Counted from the stretch's first letter, positions 24,999-37,157 are shown. The stretch is DNA of 64,000 bases from Paraconiothyrium sp. Pb-2020 (GCA_022419385.1 JAJUBI010000001.1:6634001-6698000); one strand, 5' to 3'. The notes: generated from the sequence alone by a model not told the origin. Translations and numbers: made by a program.

Positions 24999-26896
24999 CT
25001 ATCGCACGACAGGGCTCAACTTGACCATCAGCGCCGGCTTCTCCCACAGCATGAACAGCTTGTGCCGCTCGAGCCAGTCGTCCATGCCCGGCAGCAGCTC
25101 GAGATCAAAGTGCCAGAGGATCTTCGCCAGGATGACACGCATCTCCGCATACGCCAGGTTCTTGCCCAGACAGTTTCGCGGGCCGAAGGAGAATGGGTTC
25201 ATGACGGCGTGGTTGTCCTGGTTTCATGTCAGCACGTGTAGAGCATGGAAGGCTAGGAGGTGGGGTTTGTATCTCTCGCGCAGGCTGGGGTCGCACAGGG
25301 TAGTGATAGCTATTGGCGATGGGGGCGGGGGCTGTTCCTTACCTGTCTAAATTTCTCCGGCGCGTTCTTCAGCCATCGCTCGGGGACAAACGCATCGGGA
25401 TCGACGAAGTTGCGCGGGCTGTGGTTCGTCGCGTGCTGCGAAACATAGACAACTGTTCCCTCGGGGATGTAGCGGTCCGAGACGGTGTCTCCGCCTTTGG
25501 GCGCGACGCGGGGAAAGCCCGTTGGTACGGGCGGGTAGTACCTCAGCGCCTCCTGCAGGACGGCAATCGTGTACTCGAGCTTCTCCACCGCTGCGAAGGT
25601 GATCTGCTCCGCGGAGGTAAAGCGGGTTCGAATCTCGGTTTTCAGCTTCTCGTACACGGCGGGGTTTCGCAGGATAAGGAAGGTCACGCCGGAGAGAAGC
25701 GTGGCTGTTGTTTCGCTGCCGGCGACCATGAGTGTTTGCGAGTTTGATACCATTTCCGCTTTTGTCAAGGCCTTGTCGCCAATGCCCTGGTTCTTGATCA
25801 CCGCGGTGAAGAAATCAGGGCGCTCGGTCTCACGCTCTAATCGCTGATATACCTGCTCCGTGACTGCGTTGCCAAATGAGATCCGCGCTTTCAGTGCCGC
25901 CGAATTGTCTTTCCACAAGGAGAGCAGCCAGTCGTAGTAAGCGACAAAGGAATACTGCCGGCGCATCGCCATTATCCCGCTCGCCTTAAGGGACCCTAGT
26001 ATGAGCTGGACCCAAGGGTGGTAGCCTCGGTCGCGCAGACAGTGCAAGGGCTCGCCAAAGGTCAAATCCGTGATTACGTCAAAGGTCGTATAGTTGTACC
26101 AAGTCATTAGATCGGGAGCCCTGCCTTCTTTGACATGCTCATTCAAGCGATCAATCAACAGGTCGACGAGGTTCTGCACGATAGTTTCTTGATCCCTGAG
26201 CGCCCTGTCTGAGAAGGCGTGGCTCAAGTTCTTGCGCATGCGCGAGTGGTTCGGATCGTCTGCGATCAGCATACTCGGGCTTCCGCTGAAAGGTTCGGGA
26301 TACCAGTTCCGATCCTTCTGATAGGTGTCGCCCCCCTTGTTTCGACCAGTGCGGAAACCGTAGATGTCTTGCCATGCTGTCTCACCGGAGATGAAGGAGC
26401 ATTCATTGGGGGCTACGCGAACCACATCGCCGTACTTCTCGTGGAGCTTTTGGATCCATGGCACCATATCTCCATATCTGATGCCCAAGATGTAGGGAAG
26501 TGGTGTTGCGCGGGCCCAGAAAGGGCCAGGGATGTGGGAGAGTGGGTGGAAGTAGAGATTGTAGATGCACATGTAAATGGAGTAGATAGCTACCTGTAGA
26601 GTTGTTAGCAAGCATGTCGAGCGCGGGAGCACGTGTTGTAGGCAAGGGCGTCGGCCTTCGAGATTGCAGCCTAGGATGACTTGACGCATGATACGTCTCC
26701 AAGGGTTTTGACATCGTCATATATGCGGATGCCAAGTTGATGCCAGAGAGTGGTAGATCGCGATGTGGGGGATCCTCGGTGAGAGAAGCTGATGGAGGAG
26801 GCTGTAACTCACTATCGAGAGAAAGGTACCGAAGGAGACGGCAATTCCCACCGAGCTGAAAAGCCGGAAGCCATCTGGTAGTGTAGTAGTAGCCAT
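24999..26896 (-). CDS. Cytochrome P450 monooxygenase
   Basis: Three exons: 26896-26813, 26593-25343 and 25217-24999 (introns 219 and 125 nt), giving 517 aa. There is an N-terminal membrane anchor, then the 'HPLSHIPGPFWARAT' proline region, the I-helix oxygen-binding AGSETTA, the K-helix ExxR (EALR), PERW, and the haem loop FSFGPRNCLGK with ligand Cys461. The pattern is that of the large fungal group around isotrichodermin C-15 hydroxylase and related oxygenases. It is an ER-bound, NADPH-P450-reductase-dependent enzyme; the substrate cannot be read from sequence. Frame and motifs are intact. Its neighbour is a convergent Zn2Cys6 regulator. Confidence 0.9.
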
Positions 26897-28910
26897 GACG
26901 AGATAAGACAATGATTGTCTTCGTGTCTGAAAGGATTGGCAGCTTGTGTTACCACAGGATGAGCAACGCGATGCCTAAACTATGACGTAGGAGTGTAGAG
27001 AGGGCGGCTCTGCATGTACGGCTCTGCAGAAGGTTATTGCAGAAGAGGCTCTCAGGAGGTAGAGGCGACGTCGAGCGACGTTCAGCTGGCCAATATAGAG
27101 ACTGTGTTGGCGGCACAGTAAGCTTCGCCAAAGGTGTCGTGGGTATACTAGAGCAATGTAAGACGGCTGAACAGAGCTAAAACGAACTAGTTGGTTCGCA
27201 ACAGATGTGCCGCACGGCAAAGCGTATTCCACCCCTCACATCTCAGGCAGGAGGTCTTATATACTACGGTATGTAGTGCCTCGGCCGAGCTCCTGCCCGC
27301 AATGATCAGGGATAAATTCTTGCTCCACGGTCCCAAACTGCAGGGTCGCATGAATGTGTTGTACTGGCTACGCGGCGGTGGAGACGTGCTGATCGCTGAT
27401 GCACGTAAATCATCGCACAAGGGTGGTCTTACCTCAAACGGAAATATCGGTGCGCTAGGGCTCACACCTTGTCAGAACGCGGAGGAGGTGTTCGATGCTG
27501 CGACGACGCCACGCTGCTTATTGCCTCAGACGGGTAAAAATTCGACGTTGTGGCACGAATTGGCTGACAGGCGGCGTCAGCAATAAGATCCACGCCATGG
27601 AAATAAGCTTTTTGTGAAAGCGAAGAAGGAGCAGGGTTGCTGGTATATCCGACAAACGAGGGGCCGTGTGGGTCTTGCTCCGCACAAATGATCGGACTTC
27701 GTTGACACACTTCCGAGGTAATCAAGAAAGATGAAGCTCAGACTGGACAGCGAAGAATGAGAGTTACGATGGCCTGCTACTATAGGTGTAGTGTCTGTAC
27801 GTTGGCAGCTGAGATAAGCGCGAGTGTCTCTAGCTCACGACCATTGAGCCATGGACTCGATGATAGCTGAACGGCTGCCAGTTCATACCAGAAAGGGGAA
27901 TTACTGCACGAATGGAGAATTGTTGTGATTGGCGGTGACATCGCTCTAATTTTCGCTCACCACTATGACCTTTCGCATGCTGTGAAGATCTACTTCTTCA
28001 ATTAGCATACCGTCTCGGGTGTGGCTTACGTCGGCCAATTATTTACGACCGAACAACCAATTACATAGTTTGTGCATCTCAAGTCTTGTCTCATATCGGT
28101 CTAGTCGACACGTACTGATAGACCCCGAGAACCCGATGGTATAGTGGAGGATCTGCTATGATAAGGATACCGTGATGGAGGTGCAATTATGGCAAACATA
28201 GGTAGAGCGGGCAGAGCGGACTTTCCCAATCACCGACACACCGAACCAGTCAGGCACTTCCTACGAAGTAATGCCCTCTCCCCTCGTAAGGAGCTCTATG
28301 CAAGACTTCCCGACCTTTTCAACCCTTTCATTCTGTTTTGAGAGCCTGGTCGATGCTATTAGCGCTCGACTGAAGTTCCTTACTCGCTGCGACACAAGAA
28401 CATCGGAAGTCCAAGTTACGTTCCAAACCTCTCAGTTTATACACGGTTTTGAACGTTTAAGCATGCGAGCTGCACGTATACAAGCACGAAGGGTCAATCC
28501 GAACTACTACACATGCGCTCACGCACTGTAGGCCGGAGGATACGGAGATAGAGCTATATCGAATGCGATGATTTAAACCGAATCTGAAAAGGCTCATATA
28601 TGCAGACCGAGCCAGGAAAAGGCCGACATATGCAAATTGAACCTGGAAAGGCGATCTCTGCGGACGGAGCCCGAAGAAGCCGACATCTGCGACCTTCTGG
28701 CCGCTTAGACGATTATGCTCGTATGCGGTCCCGACAACCTGTCCAAACCACGACCCACGCATCTTCCCCCAATGCGAAAAACCGAAAAGAACTTCTGCTA
28801 TGCCCATGCAATGCCATGCCGCTGCAATGCAAAGCAAAATTCCAGCATCCACACTATCCCAGCATCCCAATATCCATAACTCGACCTCCTCCCCTCCCTC
28901 CCCAGGCCAC
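26897..28910. other. Intergenic, 2 kb
   Basis: This holds the P450 promoter side and the 3' flank of the small membrane-protein gene. Short overlapping frames (27191-27586 plus, 27187-27465 minus) show no motif. I see no gene. Confidence 0.45.
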
Positions 28911-29311
28911 CTATCTCGTCCTACTTCTGCTCGCACTCGGCCTCTTCTCCGCCCCACTGCTACTCCTCGAGCTCTGTCCCAACGCCGCGCCCTCGCCCTG
29001 CGCCGCATTCCACGTCTTGACAAACGCCTTCTGCGTACGGTCCGCATAGTCCTCTGCGCGAACCTCCTTGACCGCGACCTTTGCTCCGTCTTTCGTAAAC
29101 ACGACGTTCTTCTTTTCCATCTTGCGTACGCCGCGTTCGGCGAGCTCGTTGGAGTAGAGGTAGATCTGGATAGAGGAATGGGAAGTTAGCGGGAGGAAGG
29201 TGAGGAGGAAAGGGAAGGGACGGGGAGAAATACCTGGTATCCTACCCATCCTGCGCCTGCGACGACGGCGAAGAGGATGACGAGGGGGATGAGGTTGCCT
29301 ATTGCGCCCAT
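28911..29311 (-). CDS. Small single-pass membrane protein conserved in fungi
   Basis: Two exons: 29311-29234 and 29165-28911, with a 68-nt intron, giving 110 aa. The first 26 residues form one hydrophobic helix (LIPLVILFAVVAGAGWVGY). A short juxtamembrane IYLYSNELAE segment follows, then a basic KMEKKNVVF region and a Ser/Gln-rich tail. This architecture (tiny N-terminal anchor plus charged tail) recurs across ascomycetes in proteins without a name that I know. Function is unknown. The Ser/Arg-rich last 20 residues look disordered. Confidence 0.7.
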
Positions 29312-29962
29312 GGTGTTTTTGGAGATTGTTACGTGTGCGATGCTTGCTGTTGTGTCGTGTGCTCGACGTGCAAGACTCGTCGATCAGCGCGGGGTAATGC
29401 TCCCTTTGTGCGACTGCACTACAAGTCTGCAACAAACGGTTGTCGAAGTAAAACCGGCGTGTAGAAGGGTGGCAAAGGAGTTGCGCAGCGGAGAATAAAT
29501 TGTTGCACCGGAGTCTGCGAAACGAAACGGCGTTTCGCACTTTCCAGCTGAGGCTGAAACACGCGTGGCACCGAGGAATGACAGGGGCACGCGGGCGGTT
29601 CGCGCAGGGGTCAGCCGAGTGAGCTAAGTGGGGCCGATCCGCTGCCTAGAATCTTTGGACAACGTATACAGCATTTAAAACCTTCCATCGTCATCATATT
29701 TGTACCTCAGCATATCCGGTCCGGTTTTTTTCAGTCACGTAGGCCACTCGCCATCTGTAACTGGTTCAGAAACGGAGGATTGACACACGTGACTGAAAAA
29801 ACCGGACATGCTGAGGTATTCTCGGTACCTCGTACCACTGCATTACGACATTACGACAAGAATTTGTGGGGTGATTGGAGACTGCAGGTTCTGTTGTAGA
29901 GAAATGTTTATCTGGACGTGGCATGGTTTGTATTCGAGAGGCCAGTCTAATTCACCCCTAAT
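29312..29962. other. Intergenic with hairpin element
   Basis: This holds the promoter of the small membrane-protein gene and, at 29703-29818, a long inverted repeat listed separately. No gene is seen. Confidence 0.5.
29703..29818. repeat. Imperfect inverted repeat (hairpin or MITE-like element), 116 bp
   Basis: The left arm at 29703-29740 starts tacctcagcat and ends tttcagtcacgt. The reverse complement of the right arm at 29787-29818 gives the same start and end. The left arm has a six-base duplication (ccggt repeated). The loop is about 46 bases. The arms end in matching tacctcag/ctgaggta termini, as in a miniature inverted-repeat element. No transposase is seen, and I found no second copy in the window by eye. 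Confidence 0.75.
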
Positions 29963-31035
29963 CTACACCAAGTTGACCTTGAAAATGATGGATGGAACAT
30001 CAGTAGTATTTATCGGCATGGACCATGTGATGTTCCAAAACTCGAACCCATGAATGATGTCGCATGTTCCGCCGACAAGCCCACAGAACGAGATGCTGGG
30101 TGAAGCTACATCGACGGTACCGCCGACCTCAAGTAGCAAACCCTCAATGTCTTGTACAGAAGTGATATCCCGCTTGCCGCCTATCGGGTTCGAAGCCACG
30201 ATGAAGCTAAAAGTGCTAGAGGCATTTCCGTCCGGATACGTGAGGTTTAGGGAATTGGGAGCGACATCGACTGCCATAGCAGTCTCAGATGGATAAGCGT
30301 TGAACCATCCAACAGATCCATCGTTTCTCATCCATTGAATGACGGCTGGGTTCCACGCAGAGCGATCCTCGCGTGCGCCACCGAGATGAGTCTGGTTGAA
30401 CGACTCACCCCCGATCGTCAGATTAGGAGCTACCCACGTCGTGATGTTGCGTAGCTCCAAGTCGGCAGGCGGTGCGTAGGCTTGCCGTGAAATTAGCGTC
30501 TCGTCACTCACAGTGGCAAGCTTTCGAATCGTTGATTTCGAGATGAGAGAGTTGTGGAATGGTGCAAGGATGGCCACCATGGGCGCAAGCTCCAGATCGT
30601 CTGCGTGGGCGCGGTAAAAGGGTGATTCTTTGTATCCACCGAAGGCTGCATCCTCGCCGAGGATAGACCACAAGTACACGGAGAGGATTCCAACGTATTT
30701 GTTCATATCATAACCATAGCTGCGATCCCAGGGCCCAGCCAGGTTGCGGAGGTTCGGATTGTACATTGAGGCAAGGAGATCCCAGATCAGTTGCCCTTGT
30801 TTCGTTGCAGCAGGCCCGGCACATACCAGACCGATGAGCGGGTTTCGTGTTGGCCGGCTGCCAGTGGGTAGTAAAACCAGTACAAGTAGCCGACAGAGTC
30901 ATCGTAAAGTGTATCGAGGAATGACATAGACTTGTGGAACATGTCCTCAGGGTGGCCGCTGAGCTTCACGGCGCTCACAACCGGGCGCATAGCCCAGAGG
31001 CCGAGTGTGATACACGTGAAGACTCTTGAAAACAT
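29963..31035 (-). pseudogene. Secreted fungal protein gene with large internal deletion
   Basis: The 5' part (31035-30787) encodes a signal peptide (MFSRVFTCITLGLWA...) and the start of a mature protein containing HETRSSVWYVPGLLQRNKG. The 3' part (30820-29963, another frame) encodes LLASMYNPNLRNLAGPWDRSYGYDMNKYV and a long tail ending in 'FEFWNITWSMP'. In intact homologues, as I remember this uncharacterised secreted family of roughly 700 residues, a few hundred residues separate these two blocks. Here they abut within about 30 bases and in different frames, so the middle is deleted and the product broken. Function of the family is not known to me. It lies divergent to the permease. An unusual gene model is unlikely because no splice sites fit. 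Confidence 0.65.
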
Positions 31036-31614
31036 TGCGATTGTTGGAACAGCACCTCTTTGCAAATGAGTAAGGATTTTGAGGCAGAGGATCAATACGG
31101 TCACTCTTATACATATTCAGGACGATCATGACAACTTCAGTAGCAACGGTACGCCAAATCATTGAGATCCTCCTCCTGATAGACATACGACGCTATCGCG
31201 CATACCGGCTACCGTGATTGGGTGCAATACTCTTTAGTGACTTTCTCTATCCTGCGCTCAAAGTATAACCCCGCTCGAGTTCGAAATTTCGGCAAAGTGC
31301 GGTGAAAGATCAGGTATGTGCGCTTTATCTGCCTCCGGTGATCACCGGCAACTAACGCACTAGCAACCAACCGGACGGTAGATCCGAGCCCTGACAGCTC
31401 CACAACGATATCCCCAGACCAAGATCCTAGAGTAACCGAGAACTTTAGTTAGTTGCCCGATAAAGTGTCGCGTGATAGACTGATAACGTTCTTTATAATA
31501 TATGTACTCGTGTGCTCTACATCGCCAAGTAGTGGTCCCAAGGTAGCCACACGACCTTCCCCTTGTAGTTGTCTTTATAGAAGTTTCCAGCCAACAGTGT
31601 AGTTCACCATCAAC
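31036..31614. other. Divergent promoter region
   Basis: This lies between the broken secreted-protein gene (-) and the APC permease (+). It contains the perfect palindrome at 31335-31348. Confidence 0.5.
31333..31348. promoter_or_regulatory. CTCCGGTGATCACCGG palindrome, candidate zinc-cluster site
   Basis: A perfect 14-base palindrome (CCGG-TGATCA-CCGG, 31335-31348) lies about 270 bp before the permease ATG. Inverted CCG/CGG half-sites are typical Zn2Cys6 targets. Its left end, read on the minus strand, is CACCGGAG, shared with the deaminase and kinase promoters. Binding is inferred. Confidence 0.4.
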
Positions 31615-33436
31615 ATGGAAACCTCCGAAAAAGGGAATATGGTTGGGGTCAGCACCACTAAAAAGGACGAGGGACAAGCGATGAACGCGGACGAGATGCG
31701 ACTCGCAGAGATGGGTATGAGCCATCGACTCGGGACCTAGAATTCTTTTTGGCTGATTATTCGCAGGTCACGTACAAGAATTGGAGCGCCATTTCTCAAC
31801 CCTGTCGCTGATAGGTCTCGCATCCACGACTACCATCTCCTGGACAGGACTCGGCTTGGGCATTGTGACGGAGATCAACGCCGGAGGGCCTGGAGCTATC
31901 ATCTATGGCTTCATTTTTGTCACAATGCTGCAATGCGTTCTCGGCGCTTCTCTGGCAGAGTTTGTCTCCAGCTATCCTACCGAGGGCGGAAGTAAGTCGC
32001 GGTTTTGGGTACAATTGGGGATAGAAAGGTTTGGCTACTAACGGTGTTCCCAGTGTACCATTGGATAGCGGCTGTCGCGCCCAAAAAGCAATCTGCTTTC
32101 CTCAGTTTTCTTACTGGATGGTTCACTGTCTGCGGCTGTAAGCTTTCGTGACCGACACTGTGCCCAGAATACTTTTTACTAACGTTCCTCCAGGGATATT
32201 CACCACAGCATCCACGAACTTGATATATGCGCAGACATTGGGGGCCCTCATTGCTCTGTACCACTCGGACATGACTGTCAAGACGTGGGAGATTTTTGTC
32301 ATCTATCAAGGACTCAATTTGGCGACGGCCTCAGTGGTCCTCTTTGGCAACAAAGTAATCCCAAGCTTGAACAAGTTCTCGCTCTTTTACCTCCAGATCG
32401 GTTGGCTCGTTGTCCTTGTCACCGTCGTCGCATGCGCACCGACACATCAGAATCCCGAGTTTGTCTTCCGCACCTGGATCAACAATACCGGCTGGGAGAA
32501 CAATGTTGTGGCCTTCGCCGTAGGACTCGTCAATCCTTTGTACAGTCTAGGCGGCCTCGATGGAGGTGAATTAGCACACTAGCAGAATCCTCTGGTACCC
32601 GCTGACCCGATGTAGTAACGCATATCACCGAGGAGATGCCTAACGTAAGTAACGATACAATAACCTACGAGTAGTCTCTGGTCCCTTGCTAACCGGTCCG
32701 GCAGCCATCACGCAATGCACCCATGGCCATTGCTATCACCCTCACGATCGCCTTCGTGACTGGTCTGACCTACTTGATCGGACTGATGTTCAGCGTGCAG
32801 GACTATAGCGCGCTCGCCACCACGAACACTGGCCTTCCATTGGCAGAACTCTTCCGTCAAGCTACGCAATCAGCGGGAGGCGCATTCGGGCTAACCTTCA
32901 TCCTCTTCATTGCACTGGGTCCGTGTGTGATATCGTCCCAGCTTTCGACTTCGCGAGTGCTGTGGGCCTTCGCTCGAGACGGGGCTATGCCGTGGTCAAA
33001 GACTTGGGCACGCGTAAGCACGCGGTTTGGCATCCCCTTCAATGCGCAGCTGTTGGTGACGGCCGCGAATGCAGCGCTGGGCTGCATCTACCTCGGCAGC
33101 TCGACGGCTTTCAACGCGATGCTTGGCTCGGCCGTTACCATCAACAACATCGCGTACTTCATTCCCATCTTAACCAATATGCTTACGGGCCGACGCAATA
33201 TGTATAAGGGTGCATTCCACATGGGAAAGTGGGGTTGGCTGGTCAACGGGATGACCATTTGCTGGCTCACTTTTGCTATCGTCTTCTTTAGCTTTCCTTA
33301 CGCTAAGCCTGTCACAGTTCAAGGTATGAACTACACTTGCGTTGTCGTCGGATCGTTGCCGATCCTGATCATTGGGTGGTGGTTTTGGGCTGAGAAATCC
33401 TACAAGGAAAAGATTGCCGTTGCAAAGGAGGAATGA
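31615..33436 (+). CDS. APC-superfamily amino acid/GABA-type permease
   Basis: Six exons: 31615-31714, 31767-31991, 32054-32137, 32194-32565, 32616-32644 and 32705-33436. All are GT-AG and phase-consistent, including a 29-base micro-exon, giving 513 aa. About 12 membrane segments are seen. The family hallmark 'LGLGIVTEINAGGPGAIIYGF' falls in TM1-2, 'EFVSSYPTEGGMYHW' follows TM2, and 'VTHITEEMP' precedes 'SRNAPMAI', as in fungal GABA/choline/amino-acid permeases (PF13520). It is a plasma-membrane, proton-coupled importer; the substrate cannot be assigned. Codon use and frame are normal. It sits first in a row of amino-sugar genes, so uptake of a nitrogenous substrate fits, but the known fungal GlcNAc importer is an MFS protein, not an APC one. 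Confidence 0.9.
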
Positions 33437-34218
33437 AATCTGGGACGCGGGCAATTGAAATCTTGGTCGCGTAGCATTCTGTGCCAGAAGTTGTGGCATC
33501 AGTCATCGTTGTACCCGTATACGATAGAAGCAAATCTCATTGCCGGACCGCACTTGGCGGTTCGCCTTTGTTACTGAATACATTTGACTTCGTTTAATCT
33601 ACACTGTTGATTATTCTTATCGGATTTTAGACAATGCGGAATGCAGCCATGGAAGTGCTAGCTCCTTCTGTCTCAAACCGACGTGATTGTGCCCATCCTA
33701 GCCCCAAGATGGTTTCAAGTCGAAGAGGAAAGCACTCGTCCTTGAGAGAATAACTGCTCATCGCTCGGGGCAAAAGTTAATCTCAAGAAAGACTAACATG
33801 TGCCGCAGGTTCTGTGGAGAAGTGGAGCATCGAACATAAGGAAACAGTGACCGATGCCGGCACAGTGGTCGGGATAAGTACGCCATACCCCACTTCCGCC
33901 TCGAATGGTTCCCTTTCCAACCCCTGGTTAATTTGCACAGCGGAGTCCCAGACCAACAGCGACACGCCACATTTCCCGCCGGGATAAACTGAGCTGTCTA
34001 CCGGTCGGAGGGACTTCCATCCGGACTTGACCGAACATCACCGGAGCCGAACATTAGCGAACTTGCTCTAGGAAATGCTGGATGATACACTTCACGAAGA
34101 TGTTGTAGTAATGGTACCTATATGTTGTATGTCGGATTCTCGGAATTTTTCCGAACTATTCCACGACCTGAGCGCAAAGTATCACCTGGACGGATAGCCA
34201 TTGTCTACCATCACCAAT
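33437..34218. other. Intergenic; promoter of the deaminase
   Basis: No gene is seen. The last 230 bp are dense in CCGG/CGG trinucleotides (33998-34055), listed separately as a candidate regulatory site. Confidence 0.5.
34039..34047 (+). promoter_or_regulatory. CACCGGAGC element upstream of glucosamine-6-phosphate deaminase
   Basis: It lies about 175 bp before the ATG, inside a cluster of CGG/CCG half-sites (taccggtcgg, atccgga, accgaac). The same nine bases occur upstream of the sugar kinase at 37328. Function is inferred from sharing and from the resident Zn2Cys6 gene. Confidence 0.4.
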
Positions 34219-35272
34219 ATGCGTCTCATAATTCGCGAAGATACCGAGACAGCCACCGAATATGTCGCTGAATACATTATCGGACGCATCAACACTTTTG
34301 CAGCCACAGCAGACACACCATTCGTTTTAGGTCTACCAACGGGAAGCAGCCCGGTCCCCATCTACAGCGCGCTGGTAAGCGCGCATCAAATGGGTCGGAT
34401 CTCATTTCAAAACGTCGTAACGTTCAACATGGACGAATACGTTGGTCTACCACAGGAACACCCGGAATCTTATTACTCGTTCATGCACACGAACCTATTC
34501 AACCACGTCGATATCAATCCGGCCAACATAAACATCCTCAACGGCAATGCACCAGATCTAGAGGAAGAGTGCGCTATGTACGAGGCCAAAATCAAAAAGT
34601 ATGGTGGTATCCACTTGTTCCTGGGTGGAGTCGGAAGCGACGGCCATATTGCCTTTAACGAGCCGGGTTCAAGTCTGGCGAGTTGCACCAGGCTCCAATC
34701 TCTGGCGTATGAGACAATGCTGGCCAATGCTCGGTTTTTCAATGGAGACATGAGCTTAGTGCCTCGGATGGCTCTGACAGTGGGCGTAAAGACCATTATG
34801 GACGCCAAGGAGGTTGTCATTATCGCTACGGGAGCAGCGAAGGCACTTGCTATCCAGTCCGCTGTCGAGGGAGGCGTGAACCATATGTGTACCTTATCTT
34901 GCCTACAGCTCCATCCGTGCAGCTTGGTTGTCGTGGACGAGGACGCCACGATGGAGTTGAAGGTTAAAACCGTCGCTGTAAGTCTGAAGGGCCTCACGTG
35001 TTGTCTCCTTCATTTTCGCAGCCGTCACAGTTGTCACAGAAAGGCTGGTTCGCTGACGCGGTACGCAGTATTTCAAAGGAGTTGAACGCACGATTCAGAA
35101 AAGCGCGAAGGCGCGACGCCCTCAGGTACAAACCAATGGCATCCAAGCTGAGCCGGGTGAAGCAGAACCAGACGAATTGAGTCCGGATAGCATGTCTTCC
35201 CGTATTCAACCCTCCAAATCCTTCCCGGTCAGGTCCGCGACTATATCTTATGGCTCGAATGGAACATACTAG
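34219..35272 (+). CDS. nag1: Glucosamine-6-phosphate deaminase
   Basis: Two exons: 34219-34977 and 35069-35272, with a 91-nt intron, giving 320 aa. It converts glucosamine 6-phosphate to fructose 6-phosphate and ammonia, the last step of GlcNAc catabolism, in the cytosol. Family motifs are intact: LGLPTGSSPVPIY near residue 42, TFNMDEYVGLPQEHPESY (catalytic Asp and His region), LGGVGSDGHIAFNEPGSS, and the allosteric-lid region. The C-terminal 50 residues beyond YFKGVERT are a Ser/Pro/Glu-rich extension, common in fungal forms. The ATG at 34219 is chosen because the protein then begins MRLIIRED, as in the family. Its 3' end lies 28 bp from the end of the convergent regulator gene. Confidence 0.95.
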
Positions 35273-35300
35273 CGACCATGCGAAGTGCCGAGAATGTACT

Positions 35301-37157
35301 CTAAGCCTGCGTCTCGTTCCAGTGCATCGTTCCGGGTTGCTCTGCGTAAGGCCAAGATGCAAAATTTATCTGTTCCAAGCTGGCTTGGTCGAATATATTC
35401 CAGGAGCTATCTCCTTCAAGAGAGGCCAATCCTTGCTGATGTACGGTGTTGGGATCCGGAGTGTTGACCTTTTGAACATTCCCGTCAAGACGGGCGATTA
35501 ATTTAGCGTGCAGCAATGGCTTCGGGTCATTCATTTGTTTCATTTTTTCTAGATGCACTTTGATAGTGTCAAGATCTGTTACAGTTTAGCAAAGATAACA
35601 TACACTTCTCGTTGGGTTTCGTACCATCTGGTTCGCCAGCATTGCCTTCGATACCCTGTAGAAGAATAAGAGCCGCCCACGTAATCATGACTAAATCCCA
35701 GTTCGACCAGATTGTTTCATCGTGCAGATGAAGTCTTATAGTCGCACGTGCTGAGAGAAGTAGCTCATGCTGTTCTTTGGGTGTGTCGTTGTTGGACCAC
35801 AGATCACAGCCCCTGGCGGTGTGATAGATAGAGAGAACAACCATGCGGTGAAGGACATATTGTCGAAGGACAAGATCGCGGTTGCGATGTGAGCCCTCAA
35901 ACGCTTGACTAAACTCCTCGAGCCACTCATCCAGCTGTCTAGCCCAGTCTCTAATCACAGCCGCATCAACAGCTGTGAATGAGGATGCTAAGTTCGACAC
36001 CAACGGTTGTTCGTGCTGGAAACAAGACCAAATTGTAGGTAATCCTCGTCCCGTGAAGTGGGTGAGACCTGTGTGCATCATACGTGACAGCCTATACAGC
36101 TGATCGCGATGCGAGGTTTGCAAACTTGGCAAAGGTGATTCGATCGGGATAACTGGACAAGATAGATGGAGGGAGGCGTGCTCGAGGTCCACAATCTGAA
36201 CGCCGCTGAAGAGTTTTCGCCACTCCCTTGATGTTTCATCAACATGAGGTGGGCAATACTCCAGTATTAAACGATAAGCAACCGAAATCCAAAGACCTGT
36301 TTCGCGGATGCTGGCTTCATTGAGAAGTCCTGCCAGAACGATTCCTAACACAGTCTGGAAAGCCCATTCCTCAACTGCGCATCCGGTATTGGGAGGTCTT
36401 CCAAAGGCACTCTCAGGGAGTAGGAGTTGTGCAATAGCGTTGGTAAGTACTTGAAAATAATACGGAGAAAGCTCTGCGGTTGTTGGTGGGCCACGTGTGC
36501 TCGAACAGTACAGAATAGCAGCCAGTAGCAATGGCTGGGGAGAAGAAAATGTCTGCTTCCTTGGCATAAAATGCAATCCGGGCATTCGGTCGTGAAACGA
36601 CGACCATAGGTGACCCACTGTATTGCGCTGCCACACTATGGTCGGCACTGGCATTTTCGCGCAACTTTCCTGTAGAATATTGAGCGCCTCCCATAGCGCA
36701 TCAAAGCCGCTGAAATCAGGCGGTGGGCCATCCAGAACATTTTCCCTGCCCCCGGGAGCATCTTCCTGAATCAATTCTTGACTATGAATTCCAAGTAATC
36801 CTTCAATGACCTGTAATCGTCGGAGCACGTCGTTCTTGAAGGTTATGTCTGTGTTGTCGCTCGACAAAAGGTCCGAAATACTAGCTGCGTTGGCTCTTGG
36901 AACAAAAATGCATGGCAGTCCAGCACGATGGCATCTTCTACACACTTGTCCGTTTCCTACTATGCATCGCATCTTCTGCTTGCGGCAATTGACTCAATCA
37001 CGAGGCCTGTCAGCATGTGTTTGTACAGTAGACCCTTGCCAGACGCGGCCCACTCACCACATGCTTTTCGGGCTTTAGGCTCGAGCTCCGTGATACCTCT
37101 AGGAGGTGAGCCCCCTCCTCCTCGCGCTTCCTTAGGTGCGTTGTCCTGCGCTGACAT
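35301..37157 (-). CDS. Zn2Cys6 transcription factor within the amino-sugar cluster
   Basis: Three exons: 37157-37058, 36992-35604 and 35557-35301, giving 581 aa. The zinc cluster is restored only by splicing intron 1: Cys33, Cys36, Cys43, Cys51, Cys54 and Cys61 (KACVNCRKQKMRC, then CRRC). The second intron (46 nt) joins 'NEK' to a C-terminal segment ending EQPGTMHWNETQA; an acceptor 18 bases earlier would also keep frame but leaves only a 28-nt intron. The middle has helical fungal-regulator character (EWAFQTVLGIVLAGLLNEAS, FTAVDAAVIRDWARQ). It is divergent from the sugar kinase (283 bp between starts) and convergent with the deaminase, so it is the obvious candidate controller of both. Target and inducer are not known. 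Confidence 0.88.

Noticed and set aside
25624..25637. gggttcgaatctcg, a tRNA T-loop-like string
   Set aside because: It sits inside the P450 coding exon and no acceptor stem, D-arm or anticodon arm can be folded around it.
28457..29047. 196-codon minus-strand frame over the small membrane-protein gene
   Set aside because: Arg-rich alternative frame of the 3' exon and downstream flank; the spliced 110-residue protein explains the region better.
31615..33436. Permease as the GlcNAc importer (Ngt1)
   Set aside because: The sequence is clearly APC-superfamily (GABA/amino-acid type), whereas Ngt1 is an MFS transporter; only a loose nitrogen-uptake link is kept.
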